Shown here: positions 1 through 5,488 of the stretch, one piece after another
Layout: every line of letters starts with the position of its first letter
Position numbering within the stretch: position 1 is the stretch's first letter
Source of the DNA: Chloroflexota bacterium
GTDB lineage: Bacteria; Chloroflexota; Anaerolineae; Anaerolineales; Villigracilaceae
Assembly: GCA_021823555.1 (NCBI GenBank)
Contig: JAKANW010000197.1
Coordinates: 1-6,183 of the forward strand
Length of the DNA stretch: 6,183 bases
Direction of reading: 5' to 3'
Position numbers and translations under genes: made by a program
The notes under the pieces: model-generated
Databases searched by the model: none
The model's input: the letters and a program-made list of their open reading frames with translations, nothing else
Told to the model about the DNA's origin: nothing

Positions 1-77
1 TCCGACCAGCGCAGTTCGCGTACTACTTCGTAACATTTCTTGTCGTCAAGGAGATTTTTGATTTGGATATTCAACAT
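1..77 (-). CDS. Transposase N-terminus, IS1595-like (partial, cut by window edge)
   Basis: Reading the minus strand from the ATG at 75-77 gives 25 uninterrupted residues to the window edge, beginning MLNIQIKNLLDDKKCYEVV and followed by RELRWS. The pattern of a short hydrophobic start, then D-D-x-K-C-Y-x-x-V-R-x-L-R-W, is typical of the N-terminus of IS1595-type transposases. In those proteins this segment leads into a CPxC zinc ribbon and then a DDE-type (ISXO2-like) catalytic domain. Neither domain lies inside the window, so the call rests only on the N-terminal signature. The ribosome binding site is weak: an AAGGAG lies about 24 nt upstream, too far to be convincing. The gene points out of the window, so completeness cannot be judged. 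Confidence 0.6.
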   Translation of the reverse strand, partial: MLNIQIKNLLDDKKCYEVVRELRWS

Positions 78-127
78 GTCTTCATCTTACCAGTTTTTGG
101 GTAGCTCCTTGAAACTACTCATGAGCC
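1..127 (-). mobile_element. Probable end of an IS1595-like insertion sequence
   Basis: If the transposase call is right, the element must end a short distance upstream of its start codon, so its boundary should lie between about 80 and 160. The sequence around 100-127, read on the minus strand, begins GGCTCATGAGTAGTTTCAAG and could be the terminal inverted repeat. The other end is outside the window, so neither the inverted repeat nor a target duplication can be confirmed. The boundary given is an estimate. Confidence 0.3.
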
Positions 128-168
128 AAAAATGAAATGGGTGTGTTTCAAACAAGTTGAGGGCAACA

Positions 169-221
169 TCCCGAAGGTTGAACTTGCGCCGCTTTCGGCC
201 TTTTGCAACCAACCTTCGGGA
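169..221. repeat. Perfect 12-bp inverted repeat with internal hairpin (REP/MITE-like)
   Basis: The arms TCCCGAAGGTTG (169-180) and CAACCTTCGGGA (210-221) are perfect reverse complements separated by 29 nt. The spacer itself holds a small GCCG-CTTT-CGGC stem-loop. Together they would form a long two-part hairpin or cruciform. There is no T-tract on either side, so it does not look like a standard intrinsic terminator. It lies between the IS-like fragment and the 3' end of the DUF72 gene. A dispersed REP-type element, a small non-autonomous mobile element or a transcript-end structure are all possible. Confidence 0.6.
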
Positions 222-248
222 CGGTTCCAACCCAGATGAAATCAAACC

Positions 249-268
249 CCAGGTTATGAAGAACCTGG
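249..268 (-). terminator. Hairpin just downstream of the DUF72 gene
   Basis: CCAGGTT (249-255) and AACCTGG (262-268) form a perfect 7-bp stem with a 6-nt loop, 7 nt beyond the stop codon of the DUF72 gene on the minus strand. On that strand the stem is followed by GGTTTGATTTC, which is only moderately T-rich. Its place right after a stop codon favours a transcription end or mRNA 3' stabiliser, but the weak T-run keeps this uncertain. Confidence 0.45.
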
Positions 269-275
269 AGTTCCT

Positions 276-1154
276 TCAAAACAACTGTCCCTGCTCGAAG
301 GTATTCGATTGGATATCATCCCACGGCAACGGCGGAATGTCAATTTTTTGCGCCACGCTTCGATGGATCTCGTGGCAGAGATGCGGTGCGATCAAATTAT
401 CGGGGGAATGACAGAAGACATACGCCTCCGCCCCCGCTGATAGCTGCGAGGAAAGAATTTCGACCCATTCCTCCAGAAGGGGCCTGTTTTGATCCATTTC
501 AGGATGACCGATATACCTGACGAAGACGAAATCCGTTGTGCGCTTTGAAACTACCGGGACATTGGGCTTGCGTTGGCGCGCTTCGAGCAGGGTTTGATAT
601 ACACTGCCCTCCAGAATCTTATCCCCCTTCAGACTGCGGATCGGACGCGTGTCAATCGTCACACGCGCCATATTGTGTTCGGTGAGCAGTTGATCGAGCA
701 ATTCGTTGTGCGGTGAATCAAACCAATCCAAATGGCGGCCTTCGACCGCGAGGCGCGCGTCACGCGGCCAAACGGAGAGAAAAGCCTGTAGGTCAGGGAG
801 CAGGTTCGGGGAGTAACGAGGCGGGAGTTGCAGGAACATTGGACCAAGGCGTGTACCAAGCTGTCGCATCACGTCCACAAATGCGTGCGCCTGGTCAATG
901 TTATCCGCCAACTTGCCTTCGTGGCTGATTGCTTTCGGGATTTTGGGGCAGAAGCGAAACGTCTCAGGCGTATCTGCAACCCAGTTTTCGATTGTCTTCT
1001 GCGCAGGGACGGCATAAAAAGTGGTGTTGCCTTCGATGGTGGTCAGCCGCCGCGCATACTCGCGCAGAAAGTCCGCGGGCTTTGTGCCTTTTGGGTAAAA
1101 ATTCCCGACCCAACCCTTGAACGACCAGATGGGGCAGCCCAGAAGGATATTCAT
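276..1154 (-). CDS. DUF72 (YecE-like) TIM-barrel protein
   Basis: A complete 292-residue protein of the DUF72 family, close to the family's usual size. Visible family features, in order, are an N-terminal strand MNILLGCPIWSFKGWVGNFY with the G-x-x-x-W-x-G-x-FYP pattern, IEGNTTFYA (about 40-48), FRFCPKIPKAISHE (66-79, matching the F-x-x-K-x-P-x-x-I-T/S-H block), GPMFLQLPPRY (104-114), LAVEGRH-DW (135-144) and YVFCHSPDN (245-253). Members fold as a TIM barrel and are probably cytoplasmic. Their biochemical role is not established, although the fold suggests an enzyme. No signal peptide or membrane segment is seen. The ATG at 1154 has no Shine-Dalgarno sequence but sits just after a TATAAT box, consistent with leaderless translation. 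The gene is divergent from the universal stress protein gene, with about 112 bp between them. I see no sign of damage. Confidence 0.92.
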   Translation of the reverse strand: MNILLGCPIWSFKGWVGNFYPKGTKPADFLREYARRLTTIEGNTTFYAVPAQKTIENWVADTPETFRFCPKIPKAISHEGKLADNIDQAHAFVDVMRQLGTRLGPMFLQLPPRYSPNLLPDLQAFLSVWPRDARLAVEGRHLDWFDSPHNELLDQLLTEHNMARVTIDTRPIRSLKGDKILEGSVYQTLLEARQRKPNVPVVSKRTTDFVFVRYIGHPEMDQNRPLLEEWVEILSSQLSAGAEAYVFCHSPDNLIAPHLCHEIHRSVAQKIDIPPLPWDDIQSNTFEQGQLF

Positions 1155-1160
1155 AGTTAC

Positions 1161-1166
1161 ATTATA
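1161..1166 (-). promoter_or_regulatory. TATAAT -10 box of the DUF72 gene, placed for a leaderless mRNA
   Basis: A perfect TATAAT lies on the minus strand and ends 6 nt before the ATG of the DUF72 gene. With usual -10 to +1 spacing the transcript would start at, or within a base of, the A of the ATG. No purine-rich ribosome binding site lies between them, which agrees with leaderless translation. No good -35 box is visible 16-18 nt further upstream. Confidence 0.5.
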
Positions 1167-1206
1167 TAGCCCATTTTATCGGAATTGTGAGTGTGGTAGT
1201 TTTCAC

Positions 1207-1235
1207 TTGAAATCAGGTCTCCTCCGTGCTAGAGT
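1207..1235 (+). promoter_or_regulatory. Sigma-70-type promoter of the universal stress protein gene
   Basis: TTGAAA (1207-1212, one mismatch to TTGACA) is followed by a 17-bp spacer and TAGAGT (1230-1235, four of six matches to TATAAT). The -10 box is preceded by TGC, giving an extended -10 element. The predicted start near 1242 leaves a short leader of about 25 nt that contains the ribosome binding site AAAGGAGA (1252-1259). Confidence 0.6.
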
Positions 1236-1266
1236 TAGTTTGAGCGTATTCAAAGGAGATGTAAGT

Positions 1267-1701
1267 ATGAACAAGAAAATTCTCGTTCCATTGGATGGCT
1301 CACCAACCGCAGAAGAAGTATTGCCACATGTGCAGGCCCTGGCGAAAGCGGAAGGCGCGGAGATCGTTATCTTGCGTGTGCCAATCGTTCCAGCCAGAGA
1401 GTTTTTTGGCAGAAATACTGCCATGGCAACCACGGTCACCACGGAAATTGAAGAGGAGGCTGAACAGTATCTGGCGACCGAGATTCAAAAACTCGAAAAA
1501 GAAGGCGCCAAGGTCACAAGCATGATTCGTGAAGGCCCCGTGCCAGAGACGATCATCGAGGTCGCTGATGAAATCCATGCAGACATGATCGCGATGTCCA
1601 CTCATGGGCGCGTGGGTCTACAGCGCTGGCTAAAAGGTAGCGTGGCGGAGGAGATCATCCACCATGTGCACATCCCGGTGATGTTGGTCCATCCGAACTA
1701 G
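1267..1701 (+). CDS. Universal stress protein (UspA family), ATP-binding type
   Basis: This 144-residue single-domain Usp protein has the usual family length. It begins MNKKILVPLDGSPTAEEVLP, the first beta strand plus the Asp-10 that contacts nucleotide in the family. It ends with MSTHGRVGLQRWLKGSVAEE (110-129), the phosphate-binding loop written G/S-x2-G-x9-G-S: Ser-111, Gly-114, Gly-124 and Ser-125 are visible, with the first Gly replaced by Ser. The last strand is PVMLVHP. Such proteins are cytoplasmic dimers that bind ATP and support survival under stress or energy limitation; partners here are unknown. The ATG at 1267 is chosen because AAAGGAGA lies 7 nt upstream and the protein starts exactly at the domain. 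The frame stays open back to 1117, but that extension crosses the promoter. The gene is divergent from the DUF72 gene and convergent with the metal-type cluster. Confidence 0.93.
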   Translation: MNKKILVPLDGSPTAEEVLPHVQALAKAEGAEIVILRVPIVPAREFFGRNTAMATTVTTEIEEEAEQYLATEIQKLEKEGAKVTSMIREGPVPETIIEVADEIHADMIAMSTHGRVGLQRWLKGSVAEEIIHHVHIPVMLVHPN

Positions 1702-1726
1702 TTCCGGTTACTACACCCGATTAGAT

Positions 1727-1843
1727 TTAGACAGCCCCGAGGCTATTTGGACTGTGGCCGCGCCTTCCTTTTCCCACGCCGATAATGAGCACGTGTTCGC
1801 CAGGTTGCAGATCGAGCAAATCCAGTGCGCGTTTGCGTTTCAT
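1727..1843 (-). pseudogene. Truncated class I SAM methyltransferase (N-terminal remnant)
   Basis: The ATG at 1841-1843 overlaps the stop of the upstream membrane methyltransferase gene as ATGA. It is preceded by the purine-rich site AAAGGAAAG (1851-1859). Translation gives 38 residues: MKRKRALDLLDLQPGEHV, then LIIGVGKGRRGHSPNSLGAV, then TAA. The segment A-L-D-L-L-x-L-x-P-G-E-x-V-L-x-x-G-V-G-x-G is the start of a Rossmann-fold methyltransferase with the SAM-binding motif I. Homology stops abruptly at the second motif-I glycine, and the expected further 150-200 residues are missing. Two residues after the motif the sequence becomes unlike any methyltransferase. The likely explanation is a deletion that removed the rest of a third operon gene. 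A functional micropeptide is possible but less likely. It ends 26 bp from the convergent universal stress protein gene. Confidence 0.65.
1733..1744. terminator. Small hairpin between convergent genes (weak bidirectional terminator candidate)
   Basis: AGCC-CCGA-GGCT forms a 4-bp stem with a 4-nt loop, about 32 bp beyond the stop of the universal stress protein gene. It overlaps the last codons of the methyltransferase remnant. On the plus strand it is followed by ATTTGG only. The position suits a shared end of two convergent transcripts, but the stem is short and the T-run poor. Confidence 0.25.
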
Positions 1844-2460
1844 TTGTTTTCTTTCCTTTCAATTTTGAATCGCGGAACAAACATCGGAATACGTCTGCAA
1901 TAATCCTGCCATTGCTCGCCAAACTCTGCCGCGAGCACCTGCTCCTCGCGCCGTGCACGAACACTGGTCAGCGGGGCGAAAATGGCGAAAGCCAGTGTTG
2001 TCCATGTAGCATAAATCAACAGCGCGCCAAATGCAGCCAGCATGAGACCGGCGTACATGGGATGGCGCATGATGGCAAAAGGGCCACTTGTGACCAGTTG
2101 GTGTCCTTCGAACAACTGCGCGCCGAAACCCGTCGAGACAAAGTAATTTTTGCCAAGCGCCAGCCTTCCCCACAATACAAGGGCCATGCCGGGGAAATAT
2201 AACAACGAGCCGAGAACCAACATCCACGCGCGAGTTTGCGGCGAAACAGTCAGCGGCAGGGGAATCCAGCCGAAGTAGCAGACGCTGAAGAACAGCGCGC
2301 ATGAAGCCAGGTAAAACCACGGGGAACGGAGCCATGTGCCGTTGAGTCCGGTGACGCGTCCCGCCTGCCGTTGGGTGCCACGCCAAATGCCGAAGAGAAT
2401 TATTCCCAGCGTGGCATACGCCAACAGTCCGCCCATCCATTGAATGAAGATTTCGAACAT
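1840..2460 (-). CDS. Isoprenylcysteine carboxyl methyltransferase-like (ICMT/PEMT fold) membrane protein
   Basis: A 206-residue integral membrane protein with about five hydrophobic segments (roughly 5-26, 46-68, 79-98, 131-150 and 152-165). The C-terminal half carries the family signature: LVTSGPFAIMRHPMYAG (122-138, with the invariant R-H-P-x-Y) and RREEQVLAAEFGEQWQDYCR (170-189, with the Glu pair and x-F-G-x-x-W-x-x-Y), then IPMFVPR. These motifs bind S-adenosylmethionine in ICMT-fold enzymes. Bacterial members methylate small or lipid substrates that are mostly unknown, and bacteria do not generally prenylate proteins, so the eukaryotic name describes the fold only. The start codon overlaps the ATPase stop as TAATG, and GGAAGG lies 6 nt upstream inside the ATPase gene, so translation is probably coupled. 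The stop overlaps the start of the methyltransferase remnant. Confidence 0.87.
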   Translation of the reverse strand: MFEIFIQWMGGLLAYATLGIILFGIWRGTQRQAGRVTGLNGTWLRSPWFYLASCALFFSVCYFGWIPLPLTVSPQTRAWMLVLGSLLYFPGMALVLWGRLALGKNYFVSTGFGAQLFEGHQLVTSGPFAIMRHPMYAGLMLAAFGALLIYATWTTLAFAIFAPLTSVRARREEQVLAAEFGEQWQDYCRRIPMFVPRFKIERKENK

Positions 2461-5021
2461 TATTCACCTTCCCGGTAAATCGCCTTTTGCACTGCTTTGA
2501 GTTTGACGCTCTCGGCAAACAGGATGCTGCTCAATCCAGTGAAAAACAGCAACGCCATCTCCCAGCGATGGAGCGGAGCGAACTGGAACACCTCGCGCAG
2601 GGCAGGGACAGCCAGCACGAGCGCCAGGAAAAACAGCGCGCCGCCGCTGACCCACCAGAGCGCCTTGTTGGGGATGCGCAGCGATTGGAGAATGGGCAGC
2701 GTGCGCGAGCGGTTGGCGAAGATCAACCCCAGGTTGCCGATAACCAGCGAGACAAAGGCGAACATGCGCGCCTCGCCTTCGCCAAGATTTTGATTGAGTG
2801 CGAAAGCGTAGACGCCCGCCGCCACCGCCAGGATGCCGAGCCCCTGGATCAGCCCGGAGAGCGCCATCGAGCGCCCGAACAACGGCGCGTCCAGTTTGCG
2901 CGGCGGACGCTGCATGATGTCGCGTTCTTCGTCTTCCATTTCAAAGACCACGGTGCAGGACGGGTCAATGATGAGTTCCAGGAAGAGCACGTGCACAGGC
3001 AGGAGCGCCAGCGGCATCTTGAACAGCACCGGGATGAGTGACATACCCGCGATGGGGATATGCACCGAGAAGATGAACGCCATCGCCTTTTTGAGATTGT
3101 CAAAGATACGACGTCCCATGCGCACCGCAGCGACGATGGACGCGAAGTTATCGTCCACCAGCACCAGCGCGGCGGATTCGCGCGCCACGTCGGTGCCGCG
3201 TCCGCCCATGGCAATGCCGATATGTGCCGCTTTCAGCGCCGGGGCGTCGTTGACGCCATCGCCGGTCATCGCCACCACTTCGCCATTGGCCTTCAACGCG
3301 CCGACGATGCGCAGTTTCTGTTCTGGTATGGCGCGCGCAAAGACGCAGGTGGTCTTGATGCGTTCGCACAGCTCGTCATCGCTCATTGCGTCCAATTCCG
3401 TGCCGGTGATGATATCATCCAGCGGTTTCAGTCCGATCTGGCGGGCGATGTTGCGCGCCGTGCCGGGATAGTCGCCGGTAATCATGATGATGCGGATGCC
3501 AGCGTCGTAACATTCCTTCACCGCGCCCGGCGCTTCGGGGCGGATGGGGTCCGCCAGCCCGAGAAAGCCGACAAACTTGAATTCAAAATCATGCTGTTCA
3601 GCAGGCAAATCCACAGGGGTGAATTCTGCTTTTGCCACGCCGAGCACGCGCAGGCCCTGGTCGGCCATCTGGTTAATCTGGTCACGCAGAGTATCCATCT
3701 GCGCCGCGTCGCAGTGGCACAAATCCGCAATCGCCTCGGGCGCGCCCTTGGCTGCAATCACAAAGGCGTGGCGGCTGGTGGAGCGCCAGACGTGCGACAT
3801 TGCCAGCAGTTTCTCCGAGAGCGGGTACTCGCGCATCAGGTTCCAATCAGCATGCAGGTGTTCGGTGTTGACCAGCGTGCGCCCACCCAGTTCCTGGATG
3901 GCTTTCTCCATCGGGTCGAACGGGTCCATCGGCGTTGCCAGGATGCCAAACTCCACCAGTTCGTGAAACGCCTCGGGCAGGGAACGTTGCGCCGAATCTA
4001 CTTCCAGCATTTCATTGCCCACCATCAGGTGCGTCACGGTCATGCGGTTCTGGGTCAGCGTGCCGGTCTTGTCGGTGCACAACACAGTCGCTGCACCGAG
4101 CATCTCCACCGCTGGAACGCGCCGCGTCAGCACATGCCGCTGTGAGATGCGCCACGCGCCGAGCGCCAGGAAAACCGTCAGCACCACCGGGAACTCCTCA
4201 GGCAGGGTGGCCATCGCCAGTGTGAGGCCTGCCAGGAACCCGTGCAGCCAGTCGGTGTGCGTCAACCCATAGACGACCACCACCACGGCGCACATCGCCA
4301 GCCCGATCATGGCGAAGTTGCGCACGATTTTGCTGGTCTGCTGCTGCAAATGGGTATCCTCAGGCTGCAAAACCTGGAGCGCCCTGCCGATCTTGCCAAT
4401 CTCGGTGCGGATGCCCGTCCCTCGTACCTGCGCCACGCCCTGTCCTTTGACCACCATTGAGCCGGAGTAGATGAATGGCTGATCATCGCCGCCGGGGCGT
4501 CCCATCTCGAGCCGACCATCCCACGATTTCTTTCTCACTGGAACCGATTCGCCGGTCAACAAAGATTCGTCCACGCTGACGTTTAATCCTGTCAACAAGA
4601 CCGCATCCGCGGGTATGCGGTCGCCTTCGGCAATCAGGAGGATGTCATCACGAACAACTTCGCGCCCGGCGATGCGCTGTTGCTTCCCATCGCGGACGAC
4701 CAGCGCGCGCGGGCTGGATAAATCGCGCAGGGCATCCAGCGCCCGCTCGGTTTTCTGTTCCTGGTAAAAGGTGATGCCGATGATGACCACCACGAAGCCC
4801 ATCAGCATCACGGCTTCTTCGCGGTCGCCCAGGAATAGGTAGAGCAGGCCGCAGGCAATCAGCATCAGGAACATCGGCTCACGGATGACTTCGAGCAGGA
4901 TATGGAAAAAGGTACGCTTTTTTGTGCCGGGTAGTTCGTTGTAGCCATCAATTGCCAGTCGCTCGAGGGCTTCCTGTTCGGTCAGCCCCTGGAGCATAGC
5001 TTGTTCCAGTTTATTGTCCAT
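2460..5021 (-). CDS. P2-type (calcium-ATPase-like) cation-translocating P-type ATPase
   Basis: This 853-residue pump has every core P-type element: the N-terminal cation_ATPase_N region (GLTEQEALERLAIDGYNELP, 12-31), two hairpins of membrane helices, LLTGES (154-159, actuator), PEEFP in TM4 (274-278), CTDKTGTLT (315-323, phosphorylated Asp-317), KGAPEA (425-430, nucleotide site), DPIRPEA (491-497) and MTGDGVNDAP (585-594). Six further membrane helices follow, about ten in all. It should export or exchange a cation across the plasma membrane using ATP. No N-terminal CxxC domain or CPC motif is present, so it is not a P1B heavy-metal pump. Aligned by eye to SERCA, Glu-309 is kept (Glu-275), Asn-768 becomes His-654, Glu-771 becomes Ile-657, Asn-796 becomes Glu-682 and Asp-800 is kept (Asp-686); the ion transported is therefore uncertain. 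The start ATG has no strong ribosome binding site; Met-9 is an alternative. It is coupled to the downstream membrane methyltransferase. Confidence 0.95.
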   Translation of the reverse strand: MDNKLEQAMLQGLTEQEALERLAIDGYNELPGTKKRTFFHILLEVIREPMFLMLIACGLLYLFLGDREEAVMLMGFVVVIIGITFYQEQKTERALDALRDLSSPRALVVRDGKQQRIAGREVVRDDILLIAEGDRIPADAVLLTGLNVSVDESLLTGESVPVRKKSWDGRLEMGRPGGDDQPFIYSGSMVVKGQGVAQVRGTGIRTEIGKIGRALQVLQPEDTHLQQQTSKIVRNFAMIGLAMCAVVVVVYGLTHTDWLHGFLAGLTLAMATLPEEFPVVLTVFLALGAWRISQRHVLTRRVPAVEMLGAATVLCTDKTGTLTQNRMTVTHLMVGNEMLEVDSAQRSLPEAFHELVEFGILATPMDPFDPMEKAIQELGGRTLVNTEHLHADWNLMREYPLSEKLLAMSHVWRSTSRHAFVIAAKGAPEAIADLCHCDAAQMDTLRDQINQMADQGLRVLGVAKAEFTPVDLPAEQHDFEFKFVGFLGLADPIRPEAPGAVKECYDAGIRIIMITGDYPGTARNIARQIGLKPLDDIITGTELDAMSDDELCERIKTTCVFARAIPEQKLRIVGALKANGEVVAMTGDGVNDAPALKAAHIGIAMGGRGTDVARESAALVLVDDNFASIVAAVRMGRRIFDNLKKAMAFIFSVHIPIAGMSLIPVLFKMPLALLPVHVLFLELIIDPSCTVVFEMEDEERDIMQRPPRKLDAPLFGRSMALSGLIQGLGILAVAAGVYAFALNQNLGEGEARMFAFVSLVIGNLGLIFANRSRTLPILQSLRIPNKALWWVSGGALFFLALVLAVPALREVFQFAPLHRWEMALLFFTGLSSILFAESVKLKAVQKAIYREGE

Positions 5022-5048
5022 AAAGTTCGATTTGTTCCAATCAGGTTG

Positions 5049-5061
5049 GGCGCGTCGCGCC
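5049..5061. repeat. Short palindrome GGCGCG-T-CGCGCC
   Basis: Perfect 6-bp arms around one central base, 28 bp upstream of the ATPase start codon. In RNA on the minus strand it would fold as GGCG-loop5-CGCC close to the start region. A similar but shorter palindrome, GTGCG-A-CGCAC, lies 75 bp further upstream (5124-5134) and overlaps the start of the 8-codon ORF. Confidence 0.4.
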
Positions 5062-5108
5062 AGACTTTTGGGTTGATTTCCGTTAGCGGGGACGATTCTC
5101 GCTTGAAA

Positions 5109-5135
5109 CTATCCCTTTAACATGGTGCGACGCAC
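5109..5135 (-). other. 8-codon ORF with strong ribosome binding site (MRRTMLKG); leader peptide or gene remnant
   Basis: GTG at 5133-5135 is preceded at 8 nt by AAGGAG (5144-5149). It reads M-R-R-T-M-L-K-G and then TAG. The string R-T-M-L-K/Q-G/S is the conserved N-terminus of aspartate 1-decarboxylase (PanD), so this could be the stub of a lost panD gene. It could instead be a short leader peptide ahead of the ATPase, because the reading frame continues without further stops for 29 codons into the ATPase start. Eight codons are too few to settle this. Confidence 0.3.
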
Positions 5136-5166
5136 TATGGGTTCTCCTTCCAGCCGGAAACGCTGT

Positions 5167-5180
5167 GTGTTTGCAAACAC
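5167..5180. promoter_or_regulatory. Perfect 14-bp palindrome GTGTTTGCAAACAC (operator candidate)
   Basis: The two 7-bp halves are exact reverse complements with no spacer, which is better suited to a dimeric DNA-binding protein than to an RNA hairpin. It lies about 50 bp after the small membrane gene's stop and 146 bp before the ATPase start. The 8-mer TGTGTTTG at its left edge also occurs at the right edge of the repressor operator (5798-5805), but the TGAATA core of that operator is absent. Confidence 0.4.
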
Positions 5181-5230
5181 GCGGAATCAGGCCACCTTCG
5201 GCAGCAAAATATGCCGGAGCAAAGGCAGAT

Positions 5231-5488
5231 TTATTTGGTTGGGATGGGTGGGGGGACCAGCAGAGTGAAAAAGGATTGGGGCGTGGTGAGGCAGGCTGTG
5301 GGGAGTCGGATCAGCAGGGAGAAAAGCCCAATCACGGCGCTAACCATCGGGAGCAGTAAAAATCCCTCGGTAACGAGAGAATCCAATGAGCCATCATGAT
5401 CAATATCTGAAAACGGCGTCAACGTTGTGAGCAGGCCAATGATGATGCAAATCAGGGTGAGCAGCAACAAAGCTTTATTCCTGCACAT
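5231..5488 (-). CDS. Small two-helix membrane protein with an EF-hand-like acidic loop
   Basis: I do not recognise a named family. Starting at the ATG at 5486-5488 the product is 85 residues. It has one hydrophobic helix (about 6-22), a short connecting loop FSDIDHDGSLDSLVTEGF (26-43), a second helix (about 43-61) and a polar-to-proline-rich tail ending LLVPPPIPTK. The loop contains D-x-D-x-D-G-x-x-D, the spacing of EF-hand, dockerin and thrombospondin type-3 calcium loops, but it lacks the acidic residue at position 12. The start is chosen over the longer open frame (to 5575) because AGGGAG lies 6 nt upstream, and the upstream part would lie wholly inside the repressor gene. It overlaps the repressor gene by 14 bp, so the two are very probably co-transcribed and translationally coupled. 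This suggests a role in the metal response, which is inference. Confidence 0.75.
   Translation of the reverse strand: MCRNKALLLLTLICIIIGLLTTLTPFSDIDHDGSLDSLVTEGFLLLPMVSAVIGLFSLLIRLPTACLTTPQSFFTLLVPPPIPTK

Larger units (their letters stand above)
5022..5230. other. 209-bp gap between the small membrane gene and the ATPase: palindromes and a mini-ORF
   Basis: No ordinary gene fits here. The stretch holds a perfect 14-bp palindrome (5167-5180), a Shine-Dalgarno-led 8-codon ORF (5109-5135), and two short palindromes built on GCG-A/T-CGC (5049-5061 and 5124-5134). No convincing -35/-10 pair for the ATPase was found on the minus strand. Whether the ATPase is transcribed from here or by read-through from the repressor promoter cannot be decided from the sequence. 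Confidence 0.6.

Noticed and set aside
157..411. 84-codon plus-strand frame covering the inverted repeat and the DUF72 3' end
   Set aside because: It runs through the hairpin repeat and antisense to DUF72, with no family resemblance or ribosome binding site.
1117..1266. 50-residue N-terminal extension of the universal stress protein
   Set aside because: It crosses the promoter at 1207-1235 and the DUF72 start region; the start at 1267 has a strong ribosome binding site and matches the family's N-terminus.
1859..2518. 219-codon minus-strand frame overlapping the membrane methyltransferase gene
   Set aside because: It is a frame shadow with a Cys/His/Arg-rich product without hydrophobic segments, while the other frame gives clear ICMT motifs and coupled start and stop codons.
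3060..4145. 361-codon open frame on the plus strand, opposite the ATPase gene
   Set aside because: It lies wholly antisense to a gene with all P-type ATPase motifs, its product is Arg/His/Gln-rich with no recognisable domain, and it has no ribosome binding site; it is a by-product of GC-rich codon use.
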